From Bacteroidales bacterium (GTDB lineage Bacteria; Bacteroidota; Bacteroidia; Bacteroidales; VadinHA17), in NCBI GenBank assembly GCA_012517605.1, contig JAAYUS010000090.1, positions 1-43,043 on the forward strand: a stretch of 43,043 nt of DNA. The letters run 5' to 3'. The first letter of the stretch is position 1. Every line of letters begins with the position of its first letter. Made by a program: the position numbers and the translations under genes. Below, piece by piece: positions 18,015 through 26,797 of the stretch. The notes beneath the pieces are model-generated. The model saw only the letters and a program-made list of their open reading frames with translations. It was not told the origin of the DNA and searched no databases.

Positions 18015-19007
18015 ATGGAAACACAGAACGAAGAAAAGTTTTTAAAAGGGGTTGAAAGCCTGATCAACCCAATGGAGGTCAGCAATATCCTTTTCTTTCA
18101 GAAATTTAAAAAATTGTTGCCTTCAGAAATTATGAAGAGATTTCTATACAGGGCGTCAAAAAAGACTCCCTATATAGGCTTTGCCATTGATCCATACAGT
18201 CTTTTCCTGTTCTTCAGGCTCAGGGATATTGAATATGCAAAATCATTGCTTCCGGAACGGTACGAACTTTCAAAGACAAAATTGTTTTCTGACGATGAGC
18301 CCGATTATTACATGGGTATCGGTAATCTGAATACACGAGCCAGTACTTTCTGGGGGACAAGGCAGGAGGTATATTTAATAGCAAAAGATAAAAAAACCGG
18401 ATTATTGTCTTTCATTTTCATTGATATATTAAGCAATACAATTATTGCTCTGCCAACTAAAGGTATTGCCGATCCGAATTGTGAAAGAGCCATATTTACG
18501 ACCAGTTCAAAGGGAGAAGTATTCCTTGAAATTCAGGAAAAAAAGACTGGCAGAAAGCTTTTATTATCCGGCAGCATTAAAAGGGGTAAAATGCGGAGCC
18601 TGGATCAGGATCTATGGCTTATGGGTAATACTTCAGTAGGTCACTGCAAAAGATTTGCTAAAGGGGAGGATAACCCTTTTGCAGTGATATTTGATCCGGC
18701 CGAAGTTCATGAGGCCCTGGATATTCCTGCTGAGGATATCAGAATAACGGAAAACACATTGTTTCCCGGCCTGGCTTATCCGGAAATCAGCACGGTAATT
18801 TGTTTCCCTTTCACCCAGCATTATATTGCTGATAGTCCTGGCTGTTATACAAATGTGAAAGACCGGGATGATTTGATAAGAAAGTATAATATTCTCGCAC
18901 AGTCAGAAAAATTCACAACATTCTCCTCACAAACCATTGTAAAACAGCTTATAATTGGAATATCAGTTACAATACTGATAGCAGTTTCCCTCCTTTTGAT
19001 ATTGTAG
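18015..19007 (+). CDS. Unknown protein with C-terminal membrane anchor; weak acetoacetate decarboxylase-like pattern
   Basis: The 330-residue product has no signal peptide and one C-terminal hydrophobic helix (about 309-330, QLIIGISVTILIAVSLLLIL), so it is probably tail-anchored in the inner membrane. The body has segments (FRLRDIEYAKSLLPERYEL; EVYLIAKDKKTGLLSFIFID; SNTIIALPTKGIADP) recalling acetoacetate decarboxylase-fold proteins, where a Leu-Leu-Pro segment precedes a substrate barrel. I cannot place the catalytic lysine of true decarboxylases, so function is open. It converges on the flavoprotein gene with only 4 bp between stops. Confidence 0.6.
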   Translation: METQNEEKFLKGVESLINPMEVSNILFFQKFKKLLPSEIMKRFLYRASKKTPYIGFAIDPYSLFLFFRLRDIEYAKSLLPERYELSKTKLFSDDEPDYYMGIGNLNTRASTFWGTRQEVYLIAKDKKTGLLSFIFIDILSNTIIALPTKGIADPNCERAIFTTSSKGEVFLEIQEKKTGRKLLLSGSIKRGKMRSLDQDLWLMGNTSVGHCKRFAKGEDNPFAVIFDPAEVHEALDIPAEDIRITENTLFPGLAYPEISTVICFPFTQHYIADSPGCYTNVKDRDDLIRKYNILAQSEKFTTFSSQTIVKQLIIGISVTILIAVSLLLIL

Positions 19008-19011
19008 GGAC

Positions 19012-20607
19012 TTAAGCCTTTAGGATCCTTTGTGCTGCAAGTTTACCTGTGAGAATCGACATGGGTACTCCGGCCGGGCTATAAGTCCACTGTCCTGCCT
19101 GGTAAATTGAAGGTATGGGTGTTTCGACTGCGCTGTTAGCTGCAAGGATCTTATTGATTACAGGAACCTGTTCGCGGAAGGACCATCCTGTAATAGCTCC
19201 CTCTGAAGTTCCGACTCTTTTAGCGTAGTTTAGCGGGGAGAATGAAAAACGATCTGTTACTTTATCCCTTAAAACGGGATAAATTGAATCGCCAATTATC
19301 CTGATGATCCGTTCTTCCATTTCTTTTACAAACTCTTCGTGCCAGCCTGCGTCATCGATTTTTTTAAACAAATCATAATCAGCCAGTATGCTGATGATAA
19401 TACCGGTTTTTCCTGCCGGTGCCATTTCCGGATCCTTCAGGGCAGGAATTGAGATTTCAAAAGTATTAAACGTAAGAAACTTATCAAGCCAATCTAGTAT
19501 CCGTGACTTTTCCGGTTCTCCGGGTTCGCTGGTTATACCGTCGAGTTCTCCCCAGCGCGTTTCACCCAGGCCTTTCCTCGATGGAGAATAGAAAAAGTGG
19601 CCATGTGCAATTTTTCCAAAACTCTCAGAAGGTTCATCAACCTCAACAAAAAGTGTGAAAACGGAATCCCCTCCCCTTTTTTTCATCAGAAGATTTCTGG
19701 TTTTTTCAAATTTTCCCCTGATATTTCCGGAGTACCCGTCTGTTGAGGTAATCCTGTAAAAAGTCTTGAGATCGGCCGCCCAGATAAGGTTTTGGTATAA
19801 ATAGTCAACATCGTTGCAGTCAGTTATCTTCTTTTGATATGCTTCTACCTTTTTTATTGTTGTTTCCCTTATTAACTCACCACCCCATTCAATAAACTTT
19901 TTTCCCAGCTCTTCAGCCAGCCTGCCTACACCTCCAATCGGGTAGAAATAGTCGAGGTAAAGAGAAAAATAGCTAAGGGCAAAAAATGCAGGCGTGTTCC
20001 TGAAGAAATGCTGGGAAATAATATCCCTGAGTGACCGGTTTTTAATAATCCTGTCAAGGAATGGTTCAACCGGCACATTCATCCTGTTTATTTTTCCTAT
20101 TGTAAGAAGGAATTTCGGCAGCCAGGGAAGAAGCTCTTTAAAGAGATATCTTCTGTCATTATTCAGTTCTTTGAAATTCGGATTATCAACACCATAAAGA
20201 ACATCCATGAGCTTCATTACCCTCCGGATCACTTTTATCATCTGATCTGTTTCTGCTTCGCTTCCGGGATACAATCTCTTCAGCATGTTGCTATATTCAG
20301 TCAGACTTCCGATGTCGTTGATATTCAGGATTTCATTCTCCACTCCGACAGTAACAGGACTCTTAACAACATTGAGTTTAATTCCCAGTTCATTTAACAT
20401 TGGGAAAATTATTCCGGCATTTTCGAGGGCTCTTATACCGGCGTCAAAATGAAAGCCGTTATGTGAAAAAGAATTCACCAGTCCTCCGCATTCCTTATTT
20501 TTTTCTATAAGCAAAACGCTATGACCTTCCCTGGCAAGATATGCAGCACTGGTAAGTCCGGCTATTCCTCCTCCGACAACTATTGAGCGATATTTCTTTT
20601 CCGTCAT
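19012..20607 (-). CDS. FAD-dependent CrtI/RetSat-like oxidoreductase
   Basis: The 531-residue product starts with the FAD-binding GGGIAGLTSAAYLAREGHSV (12-31), followed by IEKNKECGG. It closes with the second FAD motif typical of phytoene desaturase/carotenoid isomerase/retinol saturase proteins, SIYQAGQWTYSPAGVPMSIL. Between these lies a long substrate domain with hydrophobic helices. Family members saturate, desaturate or isomerise polyene chains. The ATG overlaps the TGA of the short-chain dehydrogenase in ATGA (20604-20607), so the two are almost certainly translated together. A retinol-dehydrogenase-like SDR beside a RetSat-like enzyme suggests successive redox steps on one isoprenoid or lipid. 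Substrate unknown. Confidence 0.85.
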   Translation of the reverse strand: MTEKKYRSIVVGGGIAGLTSAAYLAREGHSVLLIEKNKECGGLVNSFSHNGFHFDAGIRALENAGIIFPMLNELGIKLNVVKSPVTVGVENEILNINDIGSLTEYSNMLKRLYPGSEAETDQMIKVIRRVMKLMDVLYGVDNPNFKELNNDRRYLFKELLPWLPKFLLTIGKINRMNVPVEPFLDRIIKNRSLRDIISQHFFRNTPAFFALSYFSLYLDYFYPIGGVGRLAEELGKKFIEWGGELIRETTIKKVEAYQKKITDCNDVDYLYQNLIWAADLKTFYRITSTDGYSGNIRGKFEKTRNLLMKKRGGDSVFTLFVEVDEPSESFGKIAHGHFFYSPSRKGLGETRWGELDGITSEPGEPEKSRILDWLDKFLTFNTFEISIPALKDPEMAPAGKTGIIISILADYDLFKKIDDAGWHEEFVKEMEERIIRIIGDSIYPVLRDKVTDRFSFSPLNYAKRVGTSEGAITGWSFREQVPVINKILAANSAVETPIPSIYQAGQWTYSPAGVPMSILTGKLAAQRILKA

Positions 20608-21584
20608 GAAGTTTCAGTCTTTTGGGTAATATCCCTGATTCCTGTCATTTCCACACTTTTTTCCCATAGTTCAAATGCAGCCTCAAGGTCAAGAGCAGGA
20701 GGCGCAGGTTCTTCCTCTGTGGTCAGGTTAAAGAACTTTCCGGTTACACCTTTAATTTCTTCCGAGACGCCAAGAAAGTAGATCGCTTCTGCTGCTATTT
20801 CCGTAGGTCTCAGGATCTTATTGTAGATATGCTTTTTAACCCAACGGTAAACAGCTCCATTTTCATGTCCGGTCTCTGATCTTACAGCACCAGGGTGCAT
20901 TGCATTTATAGTTACTCCCCAGGGCCGGAGATAATCGGCAAATATGAGCATTGAAAGCAATTGTGCAAGTTTGGCCGAGCCATAGCTTTTTAATCCGGTA
21001 TAATGCCTTTTCTCCCAGTTCAGATCATCCAGATGTAAACCCCAGGCGGCAAAGCGATGGCCTTCTGAACTGACGAATATAATTCTGCCTTCCCCCTGGG
21101 ATTTTAACTTTTCGGCAAGAAGCATGTTTATAATGAATGACGAAAGGTGATGAACGACAAATACCTTGTCGAATCCTTCAACCGTCAGTTCCTTCCTGGT
21201 AAGATATATACCCGCATTATGAATCAGAACATCGATCGGTCTTTCAAGCTTTGAGAGTTCTTCTGCCACCCTCTTAGTATCCTTCAAATTACTCAGATCC
21301 GCTATTTTGAAGTCACATCTGACTCCAAATTCGCTTTCAATCTCTTTTTTCAAATCTTCCGATTTTTTCTGATTACGGTTTATACAGATCAGGTCTGCAC
21401 CATGAGAAGCATATTCCCTTGCGGTAAGATATCCTATTCCTGATGTTGCGCCTGTTATTACAACAAGCTTCTTTTTAAAATCTTCAGGGCATATCTTTGG
21501 GGCCAACCTGTTGTTCCTGATCATTGCAGATATGTTTGACCACTGATATTCCTTAAAATATTTGGCAAACTTCTTATTCCTCAT
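20604..21584 (-). CDS. Short-chain dehydrogenase/reductase, retinol dehydrogenase-like
   Basis: The 326-residue product has the classical SDR motifs: TGATSGIG (44-51, cofactor), NAG (123-125), serine at VSS (172-173) and YGSAK (Tyr201, Lys205). INRNQKKSEDLKKEI after the second strand, with a basic residue following the beta-2 strand, suggests NADPH preference. The N-terminal extension (about 35 residues) and C-terminal region (LTTEEEPAPPALDLEAAFELW) resemble retinol dehydrogenase/WWOX-type SDRs acting on lipid alcohols. It overlaps the flavoprotein gene by 4 bp and sits 61 bp after the beta-barrel gene. Confidence 0.9.
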   Translation of the reverse strand: MRNKKFAKYFKEYQWSNISAMIRNNRLAPKICPEDFKKKLVVITGATSGIGYLTAREYASHGADLICINRNQKKSEDLKKEIESEFGVRCDFKIADLSNLKDTKRVAEELSKLERPIDVLIHNAGIYLTRKELTVEGFDKVFVVHHLSSFIINMLLAEKLKSQGEGRIIFVSSEGHRFAAWGLHLDDLNWEKRHYTGLKSYGSAKLAQLLSMLIFADYLRPWGVTINAMHPGAVRSETGHENGAVYRWVKKHIYNKILRPTEIAAEAIYFLGVSEEIKGVTGKFFNLTTEEEPAPPALDLEAAFELWEKSVEMTGIRDITQKTETS

Positions 21585-21645
21585 AAAGTAAACTGGGAGA
21601 TTTTTAAAAGACTCAAATGCAATTTATGTTAATTCATAAAAGTAT

Positions 21646-22332
21646 CTAGAAATACATGCCCAGCGCAAAAATATAGTCCTGATTACGTAATGGGACGGGG
21701 TCTGCACCTGAAGCGTTGGGCAGGGCAAGTGTATTCCATCCGATTGTCATACAGTATTCAAAGAAAAAGTCCTTACTAAGAAACTTAAAATCTGAGCCTG
21801 CACCATATACAAAAGAATAGTCAAAAGTGTCAACACCTTTCATATTGCCTGATTCTTTTGTTACTATCAATGTTGGAGCGCCTGTATTAATTGTGCTTTT
21901 AATATTGTAGTTCCCGTCGATTAATAATGACAATGCTATTCCTGCACTACCGTAAATCCCGATATTCCCGATATTGACAAATTTGTATTTTACTACTATA
22001 GGCATTTCGAAATAGTTAAGTTTATATTTTGATACGGTATTAATATTAAAAGGCGTCGTGATGGTTACATCCTGCCCTGATCCCTTCATGGCGTACAAAA
22101 GTTCCTGCTGAATGCCAACCGATTCAGTAACGGGAAAGTATGCAAAAATACCACCTGCGAAAGCTTTCCGTCCGCTGGTTTCAACCTGATAAATATCATC
22201 AGCCGGAGAAATTCCATACTGGGTCGCAAGGCTCAGTCCAGTTTTGAGACCAAAGCGAGCGCCTGTCTGGGCTGATATTGATCCACAAAAAAAGAATGCC
22301 AGAAATAATAAAGAACAAGTAGTCTTTTTCAT
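21646..22332 (-). CDS. PorT-like outer membrane beta-barrel protein
   Basis: The 228-residue product has a signal peptide (about 1-21, FCGSISAQ). Amphipathic beta strands then alternate with glycine turns (ARFGLKTGLSLATQYG, FAGGIFAYFPVTESVGIQQE, IGIYGSAGIALSLL) and the protein ends in an aromatic residue (FALGMYF), the outer-membrane insertion signature. It fits the outer membrane beta-barrel (PF13568-like) family of Bacteroidota. Ligand unknown. It lies inside the leftward operon between the NTF2-like gene and the dehydrogenase. Confidence 0.85.
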   Translation of the reverse strand: MKKTTCSLLFLAFFFCGSISAQTGARFGLKTGLSLATQYGISPADDIYQVETSGRKAFAGGIFAYFPVTESVGIQQELLYAMKGSGQDVTITTPFNINTVSKYKLNYFEMPIVVKYKFVNIGNIGIYGSAGIALSLLIDGNYNIKSTINTGAPTLIVTKESGNMKGVDTFDYSFVYGAGSDFKFLSKDFFFEYCMTIGWNTLALPNASGADPVPLRNQDYIFALGMYF

Positions 22333-22385
22333 AATTATATTTTTAGCGAGTGAAAAAAAGCCCTGATTTTCAGGTAAGTCAATGC

Positions 22386-22859
22386 CTATCCGAATTTTTT
22401 TATCATAAATCTTCTGTAAGCCTTTCCGAATCGTGGTATATTGTCAAAAATGTCGCCCCACAGATCATAATAATCTCTTTGTTCAATTATCCTTCCATCC
22501 TCATTTAAAGTCAGACGGCTTGATCCATACAGGACTGAGCTTGGATTTTTCTTATACTTGATTGTCATCTCCCATTCAATAAAAGCAATTCTTTCATGCA
22601 TAACTGCATTTACAATATTCATTTTCAGGTCTTTTGAACGTTTAGTCAGACGCTCGGTCATTGCCCTGAATTCTTCTATGCCGTGTATTGCCTGAATGGA
22701 ATCTCTGAAATAGATATTATCATCATAATAAGGAAGTATATGTGACCAGTCGGGCTTTCCTTCTGTGTTATATGTTCTCGACCACAATTCTTTAAGGCTT
22801 TCCGTATTTAAACCAGGAGAGTCTGATTTCTTCTCCTGTTCGGTTGAATGCTCATTCAT
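22386..22859 (-). CDS. SnoaL/NTF2-like protein
   Basis: The 157-residue product has no signal peptide. The cone-shaped NTF2-like fold is suggested by an N-terminal helix (LKELWSRTYNTE), WSHILPYYDDNIYFRDSIQAIHG, EEFRAMTERL, a central sheet (MHERIAFIEWEMTIKY) and SSRLTLNEDGRIIEQRDYYD. SnoaL-like proteins include polyketide cyclases, isomerases and non-catalytic binders; the acidic and His residues in the pocket leave a catalytic role possible. The gene is second in the leftward operon. The true start may lie a few codons in, as the first 18 residues are charged and poorly conserved-looking. Confidence 0.75.
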   Translation of the reverse strand: MNEHSTEQEKKSDSPGLNTESLKELWSRTYNTEGKPDWSHILPYYDDNIYFRDSIQAIHGIEEFRAMTERLTKRSKDLKMNIVNAVMHERIAFIEWEMTIKYKKNPSSVLYGSSRLTLNEDGRIIEQRDYYDLWGDIFDNIPRFGKAYRRFMIKKFG

Positions 22860-22947
22860 TGTTTAACAGATTTGAGGGTTGATTTTTGTAATTATAATCA
22901 GGTAAAACCTCCAATTTATATTAGCCATTTATCTCAAAGATCCTGCC

Positions 22948-23796
22948 CTATTTTTTACTTCGGCGGAATTCCGGTTCTGCCGGAAAGATATCATCTTTTA
23001 TCTTCATTAACTCATCGGGAGTGTCAATTTCGGGGTTTATCTTAACCAGCAATACCTGACTCAGCCCTTTATCAGGATGTTGAAAATTATGCGATTCCTG
23101 ATTCAATATTTTTTTTGAAGCTCCAACCACAAATTGTTCTGATCTGTCAATAACATAACCGCTAAGTGTTCCATTACTGTTCAAAGTCAGATAATTGCTG
23201 AAGATCTCCCTTCGTATCAGATAAATCTCGCCTCTGAAAAACTTCCCTACACTGATTTTAACTGTGACTCCCGGATGGCCGTCAAGATCAGGATCTGTCA
23301 GGTTTGGGTCATTTCGATCGGAAGAAAGAGGTTTTGTTGGGTCACCTTTTATACCCAGAAGACTTGGGCTCTCGGGACTGTAGATATGCCAGGTCCCGTC
23401 CTTCTGAAACAGTTCAACTTCCCTTACCCTTGGTTTGATAGCCTGTACAGCTTCATCACTGAAGACTGATTCGGCATTTTTCCTGCTTAGTTTTTGTTCA
23501 GCATGCACAAACCTGTCAGATTGCATAAGTTTGCCGTCTTCCAGGTAAAAATCAGTGAATCCGTATGAAATGATGAAAGTACGCATTGTCGTTCTGGTTG
23601 TTGTGTCTTCATATGCCACTACATCATAATGAGCATAATGACCGACAATTGCTTTTAAAGCGCTATCCCTGTCTGCAGGGTATGTTAATCGCGACTCTAT
23701 CTTATCGAAAACATATAAAGGCGATTCAGGCCATTCCAGAGGTTTGGAGCATGAGTTCAGGATAAAGAGGAATGCCAACAACCACCAAAGAACCAT
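22948..23796 (-). CDS. Unknown lipoprotein, first gene of the leftward operon
   Basis: The 282-residue product has a signal with lipobox-like LNSC (hydrophobic stretch 2-15, Cys16), so it should be lipid-anchored. The remainder is beta-rich with no motif I know. A segment DPDLDGHPGVTVKI looks like a small Ca2+-loop-like acidic turn. It is 88 bp ahead of the NTF2-like gene, with a promoter upstream. Function unknown. Confidence 0.75.
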   Translation of the reverse strand: MVLWWLLAFLFILNSCSKPLEWPESPLYVFDKIESRLTYPADRDSALKAIVGHYAHYDVVAYEDTTTRTTMRTFIISYGFTDFYLEDGKLMQSDRFVHAEQKLSRKNAESVFSDEAVQAIKPRVREVELFQKDGTWHIYSPESPSLLGIKGDPTKPLSSDRNDPNLTDPDLDGHPGVTVKISVGKFFRGEIYLIRREIFSNYLTLNSNGTLSGYVIDRSEQFVVGASKKILNQESHNFQHPDKGLSQVLLVKINPEIDTPDELMKIKDDIFPAEPEFRRSKK

Positions 23797-23840
23797 CTGC
23801 TTTTTTGAATCATATAAATACAGATCGATTGCTATTTTAG

Positions 23841-23871
23841 CAAATCTAATAAAAGTCAGCTAATTTCCAAA
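23841..23871 (-). promoter_or_regulatory. Bacteroidota-type promoter of the five-gene leftward operon
   Basis: Reading the minus strand: TTTG (complement of 23868-23871), 19 bases, TAGATTTG (complement of 23841-23848). It lies 45 bp before the lipoprotein ATG. The short gaps downstream (88, 53, 61 and -4 bp) suggest it drives all five genes. Confidence 0.6.
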
Positions 23872-23994
23872 TCCTATAAGATTACACTGATTTATTTGAT
23901 TATTGGAATATAGTCAATCACAATGTCATTTGTCATGAGTGACTTTCTATCAATATTCTGTTTTTTAACCGGATCCAGACCATTTTTTATACCT

Positions 23995-24021
23995 GCCTGC
24001 ATTTAAGGATTCTTTGCAGGC
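23995..24021. terminator. Hairpin downstream of the YjbR-like gene
   Basis: GCCTGCA (23995-24001) and TGCAGGC (24015-24021) form a perfect 7-bp stem about 50 bp beyond the YjbR-like stop. There is no clean T-tract, so terminator function is only probable. Confidence 0.35.
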
Positions 24022-24073
24022 ATGCCCAATGAGTGCACTTATGAAGGCGATTCCCTGAGGAATAAATATAAAA

Positions 24074-24394
24074 TCACTTCTTTTTTAATACGAGGTCATA
24101 AGAATGGTCGATCCATGAAAACACTTCTTTATCAGGAACTGATCCGTCGATATAAACGGTGTTCCAGTGTTTCTTGTTCATATGATACCCGGGTATTACG
24201 GATGAATATCTTTCCCTTAATTCAATAGCCAGTACCGGGTCACATTTCAGATTTATACTAAGCTCACCTTCGAGATTTACCAGAGCAAAAATCCTTCCCC
24301 CTGTCTTGAAAACAAGTGTGTCATCTCCAAATGGAAAGCTTTCGGTGACATTTCTTTTTGAGATACAGTATTCTCTCAGGATTTCGATATTCAT
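24074..24394 (-). CDS. MmcQ/YjbR-family protein
   Basis: The 106-residue product is a close match in plan to the YjbR/CyaY-like DNA-binding fold: an N-terminal helix (NIEILREYCISK), VTESFPFGDDTLVFKTGGR, IFALVNLEG, LSINLKCDP, the GYHMNKKHWNTVYIDG core with the invariant Trp, and PDKEVFSWIDHSYDLV at the end. The family has been proposed to bind DNA but its cellular role is not settled. The gene is monocistronic with its own promoter. Confidence 0.9.
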   Translation of the reverse strand: MNIEILREYCISKRNVTESFPFGDDTLVFKTGGRIFALVNLEGELSINLKCDPVLAIELRERYSSVIPGYHMNKKHWNTVYIDGSVPDKEVFSWIDHSYDLVLKKK

Positions 24395-24414
24395 AAATTG
24401 CTATTAAGGAAGAA

Positions 24415-24447
24415 CAAAAATAACCCTGAAAATCATTTATAAACAAA
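24415..24447 (-). promoter_or_regulatory. Bacteroidota-type promoter for the YjbR-like gene
   Basis: Minus strand TTTG (complement of 24444-24447), 21 bases, TATTTTTG (complement of 24415-24422), 21 bp before the ATG at 24394. Confidence 0.55.
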
Positions 24448-24706
24448 GTTAGTTCTTAAAGCAATACGGTCATGATGAAAGTTCCGGAACACTGGTTTAA
24501 ATTCATTGTATCCTTTTTATCCGCTTCAATGGAAGGCCTGAAAGCACCTTGACAGGATTTAACATAATCTATTCTGAGATTTCCCGTTATATCTTTTATT
24601 AATAAAAGCGTGAGCGGCATAAAGTTAAAGTTATGTTAATTGTACACGAAACCTGCAAATCCTCGTTTATTCAGGGTAATTTCGCCAGCTAAAATAAGAA
24701 AGTATT
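24448..24706. other. Gene-free stretch
   Basis: Only a 26-residue frame is seen, from ATG 24472 to TGA 24552 (start MMKVPEHWFK), with no ribosome-binding site or known motif; GTTCCGGAAC (24481-24490) inside it is palindromic. TAATTTCG near 24675, one mismatch from the -7 consensus, may serve the next gene. Confidence 0.35.
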
Positions 24707-25000
24707 ATGATCTGGAAAAAAGTGAGGAGACTTATCATACCATTGGTGATAGCAAAGTCTGTTATTTTTCTGGTTTTCCTTTTCAGAACTGATATAATCA
24801 CTATCTCAAAAGATAAAACTTACATCAACTATAATCAGATTGAATCCGTGACAGACAGTATTGATCTTAAAAGACAGAAATTAATCAGGATTGTCAGGAA
24901 CGAAGGAGACCGTGGAATATCGGTTGTACTCAGAGGAAAGAAGAATAAACATGTTCACAGGGATAATGAAGAGAACATAACTGCACCCGTGGTTGATTAA
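24707..25000 (+). CDS. Small single-pass membrane protein, unknown
   Basis: The 97-residue product has a basic N-terminus (MIWKKVRR), one hydrophobic helix (about 9-27, LIIPLVIAKSVIFLVFLF), then a mixed soluble tail ending in charged residues. No family recognised. It starts about 310 bp after the divergent YjbR-like gene and 110 bp before the DUF362 gene on the same strand, so co-transcription is possible. The frame, initiation at ATG and ordinary codon usage favour a real gene, but this is not certain. Confidence 0.5.
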   Translation: MIWKKVRRLIIPLVIAKSVIFLVFLFRTDIITISKDKTYINYNQIESVTDSIDLKRQKLIRIVRNEGDRGISVVLRGKKNKHVHRDNEENITAPVVD

Positions 25001-25109
25001 ACTCCTGGATCAGGCAGGAAAGTGAACATCTGTTATCTTAATCCGGTAATCATTTAAGTAGAATTTTACTAATTTTCACCAGGTAAAGAATAATATAAAA
25101 TTCCTGGAA

Positions 25110-26639
25110 ATGATGAAAAACAAATCTGTCTTAAAAGCTATTTCAACCTCTTATACTTTAAAATCAGGAGCAAAAAAAATCAGCAGACGCCAGATCCTGA
25201 AAGGTTTGATCGTGGCTCCGTTTCAGTGGGGCCTTTTCATGTCGGCTGTCAATGCCAGGGAAGGTAAAAGGATACCTGACATGGAATCAGGTAACACCGG
25301 GAAAACTTATCCTTTCATTACTGGTGATCAGGCAGAAAATCTCCATGCTCCAAACAAACCCATTGGGAAGGCACAGGGAATATTCCCAGGCAGGGTAAGC
25401 TGGGTCTGGAATCCTGCAGCCACAAACCCTGATTGCACAAATAAACCCGTATCAGATAAGACACCTGATGTAAAAAATGATGCCTGGTTCATGGAGAATA
25501 ACACCAGCCAGAAAATAGTTGATCAGATGCTTGCAGCAGGACTTTCTTCAATGACCGGCAGGAAAAATGCCAGTGATGTTTGGGATGCAGTTTTCAGACA
25601 TCATAACCAGAAACGGGGGAAAGGCAAGATTCCTTACAATAAGGGAGAAAAGATATATATTAAGCTGAACAGAACTTCAGCCTCCGGAGGAATGGGACCT
25701 GATTACAGACGTCTTGAAGATAATCCCCTGCCTCTGGCATGCGAGACTTCACCCCAGATAGTCCTTTCGATGCTCAGGCAACTGGTCCATGAGGCAGGCG
25801 TACCCCAGGAATTCATTTATGTTGGTGATGCAATGAGGAATCTATATCAGGATGAATACATTAAATACTATTCAGAGTTTCCACGGGTAAATTATCTTTC
25901 AAGCCTTGATGCCACACACGGAAGAATAATTAGCGGAGAAAGCAGCAGGGATCTGATCTTCTATTCTGATAATAAAACAGTAATGAGCGGGGCCGGAAGT
26001 GATAAGATCTATAAGGTACTGGAGGATGCAGAATACCTGATCAATCTTGCTGCGATGAAAGGACATGGGATCGCAGGGATCACCCTGTGTGCAAAAAATC
26101 ATTTCGGGACACAGACAAGGCGCAGTGCCGCACACCTTCACCCCGGACTGAAAAACAATAACAGCAGGGGATATGGATATTACAGGGTTCTTGTAGATAT
26201 CATGGGTAACAAACACACAGGAGACAAGAATCTTTTCTACATCCTTGATGCTCTCTGGTCGGGTTCGGACTGGAATGGGCTTCCGGTTAAATTTCTGATG
26301 CCTCCGTTCAATGATCACTGGTGTTCGTCCCTGTTCATGTCGCTCGACCCTGTAGCGATAGAATCAGTAGCTTATGATTTTCTCAGAACAGAGTTCTCCT
26401 ACCCAGGACATACCGTTCAGCATATCCTTGATCCCGGCGTTGATGATTACCTGCACCAGACGGCAGATTCAGGCAACTGGCCTGCAGGGATTGTCTATAG
26501 ACCCAACGGAGATGGCCTTCCTATGGCAAAAAGTCTTGGTGTACATGAACACTGGAACAATCCTGTCGACAAGCAGTACTCAGGGAACCTTGGTAAAAAT
26601 GAAGGAATTGAGCTGGTCAAGGTCTTTCAGAATGTTTGA
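25110..26639 (+). CDS. Exported DUF362-domain protein
   Basis: The 509-residue product starts with a twin-arginine-like signal: SRRQILKG at 25-32 followed by LIVAPFQWGLFMSAV. The DUF362 features are KIYIKLNRTS, VLSMLRQLVHEAGVPQEFIYVGDA, a YLINLAAMKGHGIAGITLCAKNHFG block and LFMSLDPVAIESVAYDF. Some DUF362 proteins carry iron-sulphur clusters; no ferredoxin-type cysteine motif is visible here, so this is the cluster-free, exported form frequent in Bacteroidota. Function not established. Two ATG codons open the frame; either preserves the signal. Confidence 0.85.
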   Translation: MMKNKSVLKAISTSYTLKSGAKKISRRQILKGLIVAPFQWGLFMSAVNAREGKRIPDMESGNTGKTYPFITGDQAENLHAPNKPIGKAQGIFPGRVSWVWNPAATNPDCTNKPVSDKTPDVKNDAWFMENNTSQKIVDQMLAAGLSSMTGRKNASDVWDAVFRHHNQKRGKGKIPYNKGEKIYIKLNRTSASGGMGPDYRRLEDNPLPLACETSPQIVLSMLRQLVHEAGVPQEFIYVGDAMRNLYQDEYIKYYSEFPRVNYLSSLDATHGRIISGESSRDLIFYSDNKTVMSGAGSDKIYKVLEDAEYLINLAAMKGHGIAGITLCAKNHFGTQTRRSAAHLHPGLKNNNSRGYGYYRVLVDIMGNKHTGDKNLFYILDALWSGSDWNGLPVKFLMPPFNDHWCSSLFMSLDPVAIESVAYDFLRTEFSYPGHTVQHILDPGVDDYLHQTADSGNWPAGIVYRPNGDGLPMAKSLGVHEHWNNPVDKQYSGNLGKNEGIELVKVFQNV

Positions 26640-26741
26640 GATAAGTAGAATGGCTGCCTCGAGATCTTCCCATTAATCGAAATTCATCTCATTATTACAA
26701 TTATTAATATCTTAATAAAAAAACCCTGGTTTAAGCAACTA

Positions 26742-26757
26742 TGTTCCTTACGGAACA
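26742..26757. repeat. Perfect small hairpin before the SRPBCC gene
   Basis: TGTTCC-TTAC-GGAACA forms a perfect 6-bp stem, 40 bp before the ATG at 26798. The tetraloop and GGAAC arms resemble dispersed hairpins of Bacteroidota intergenic regions. A leader-RNA role is also possible. Confidence 0.45.
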
Positions 26758-26797
26758 GAAATAGCTTATAAAGGCCTGCGACCTGTAATGCAACATT

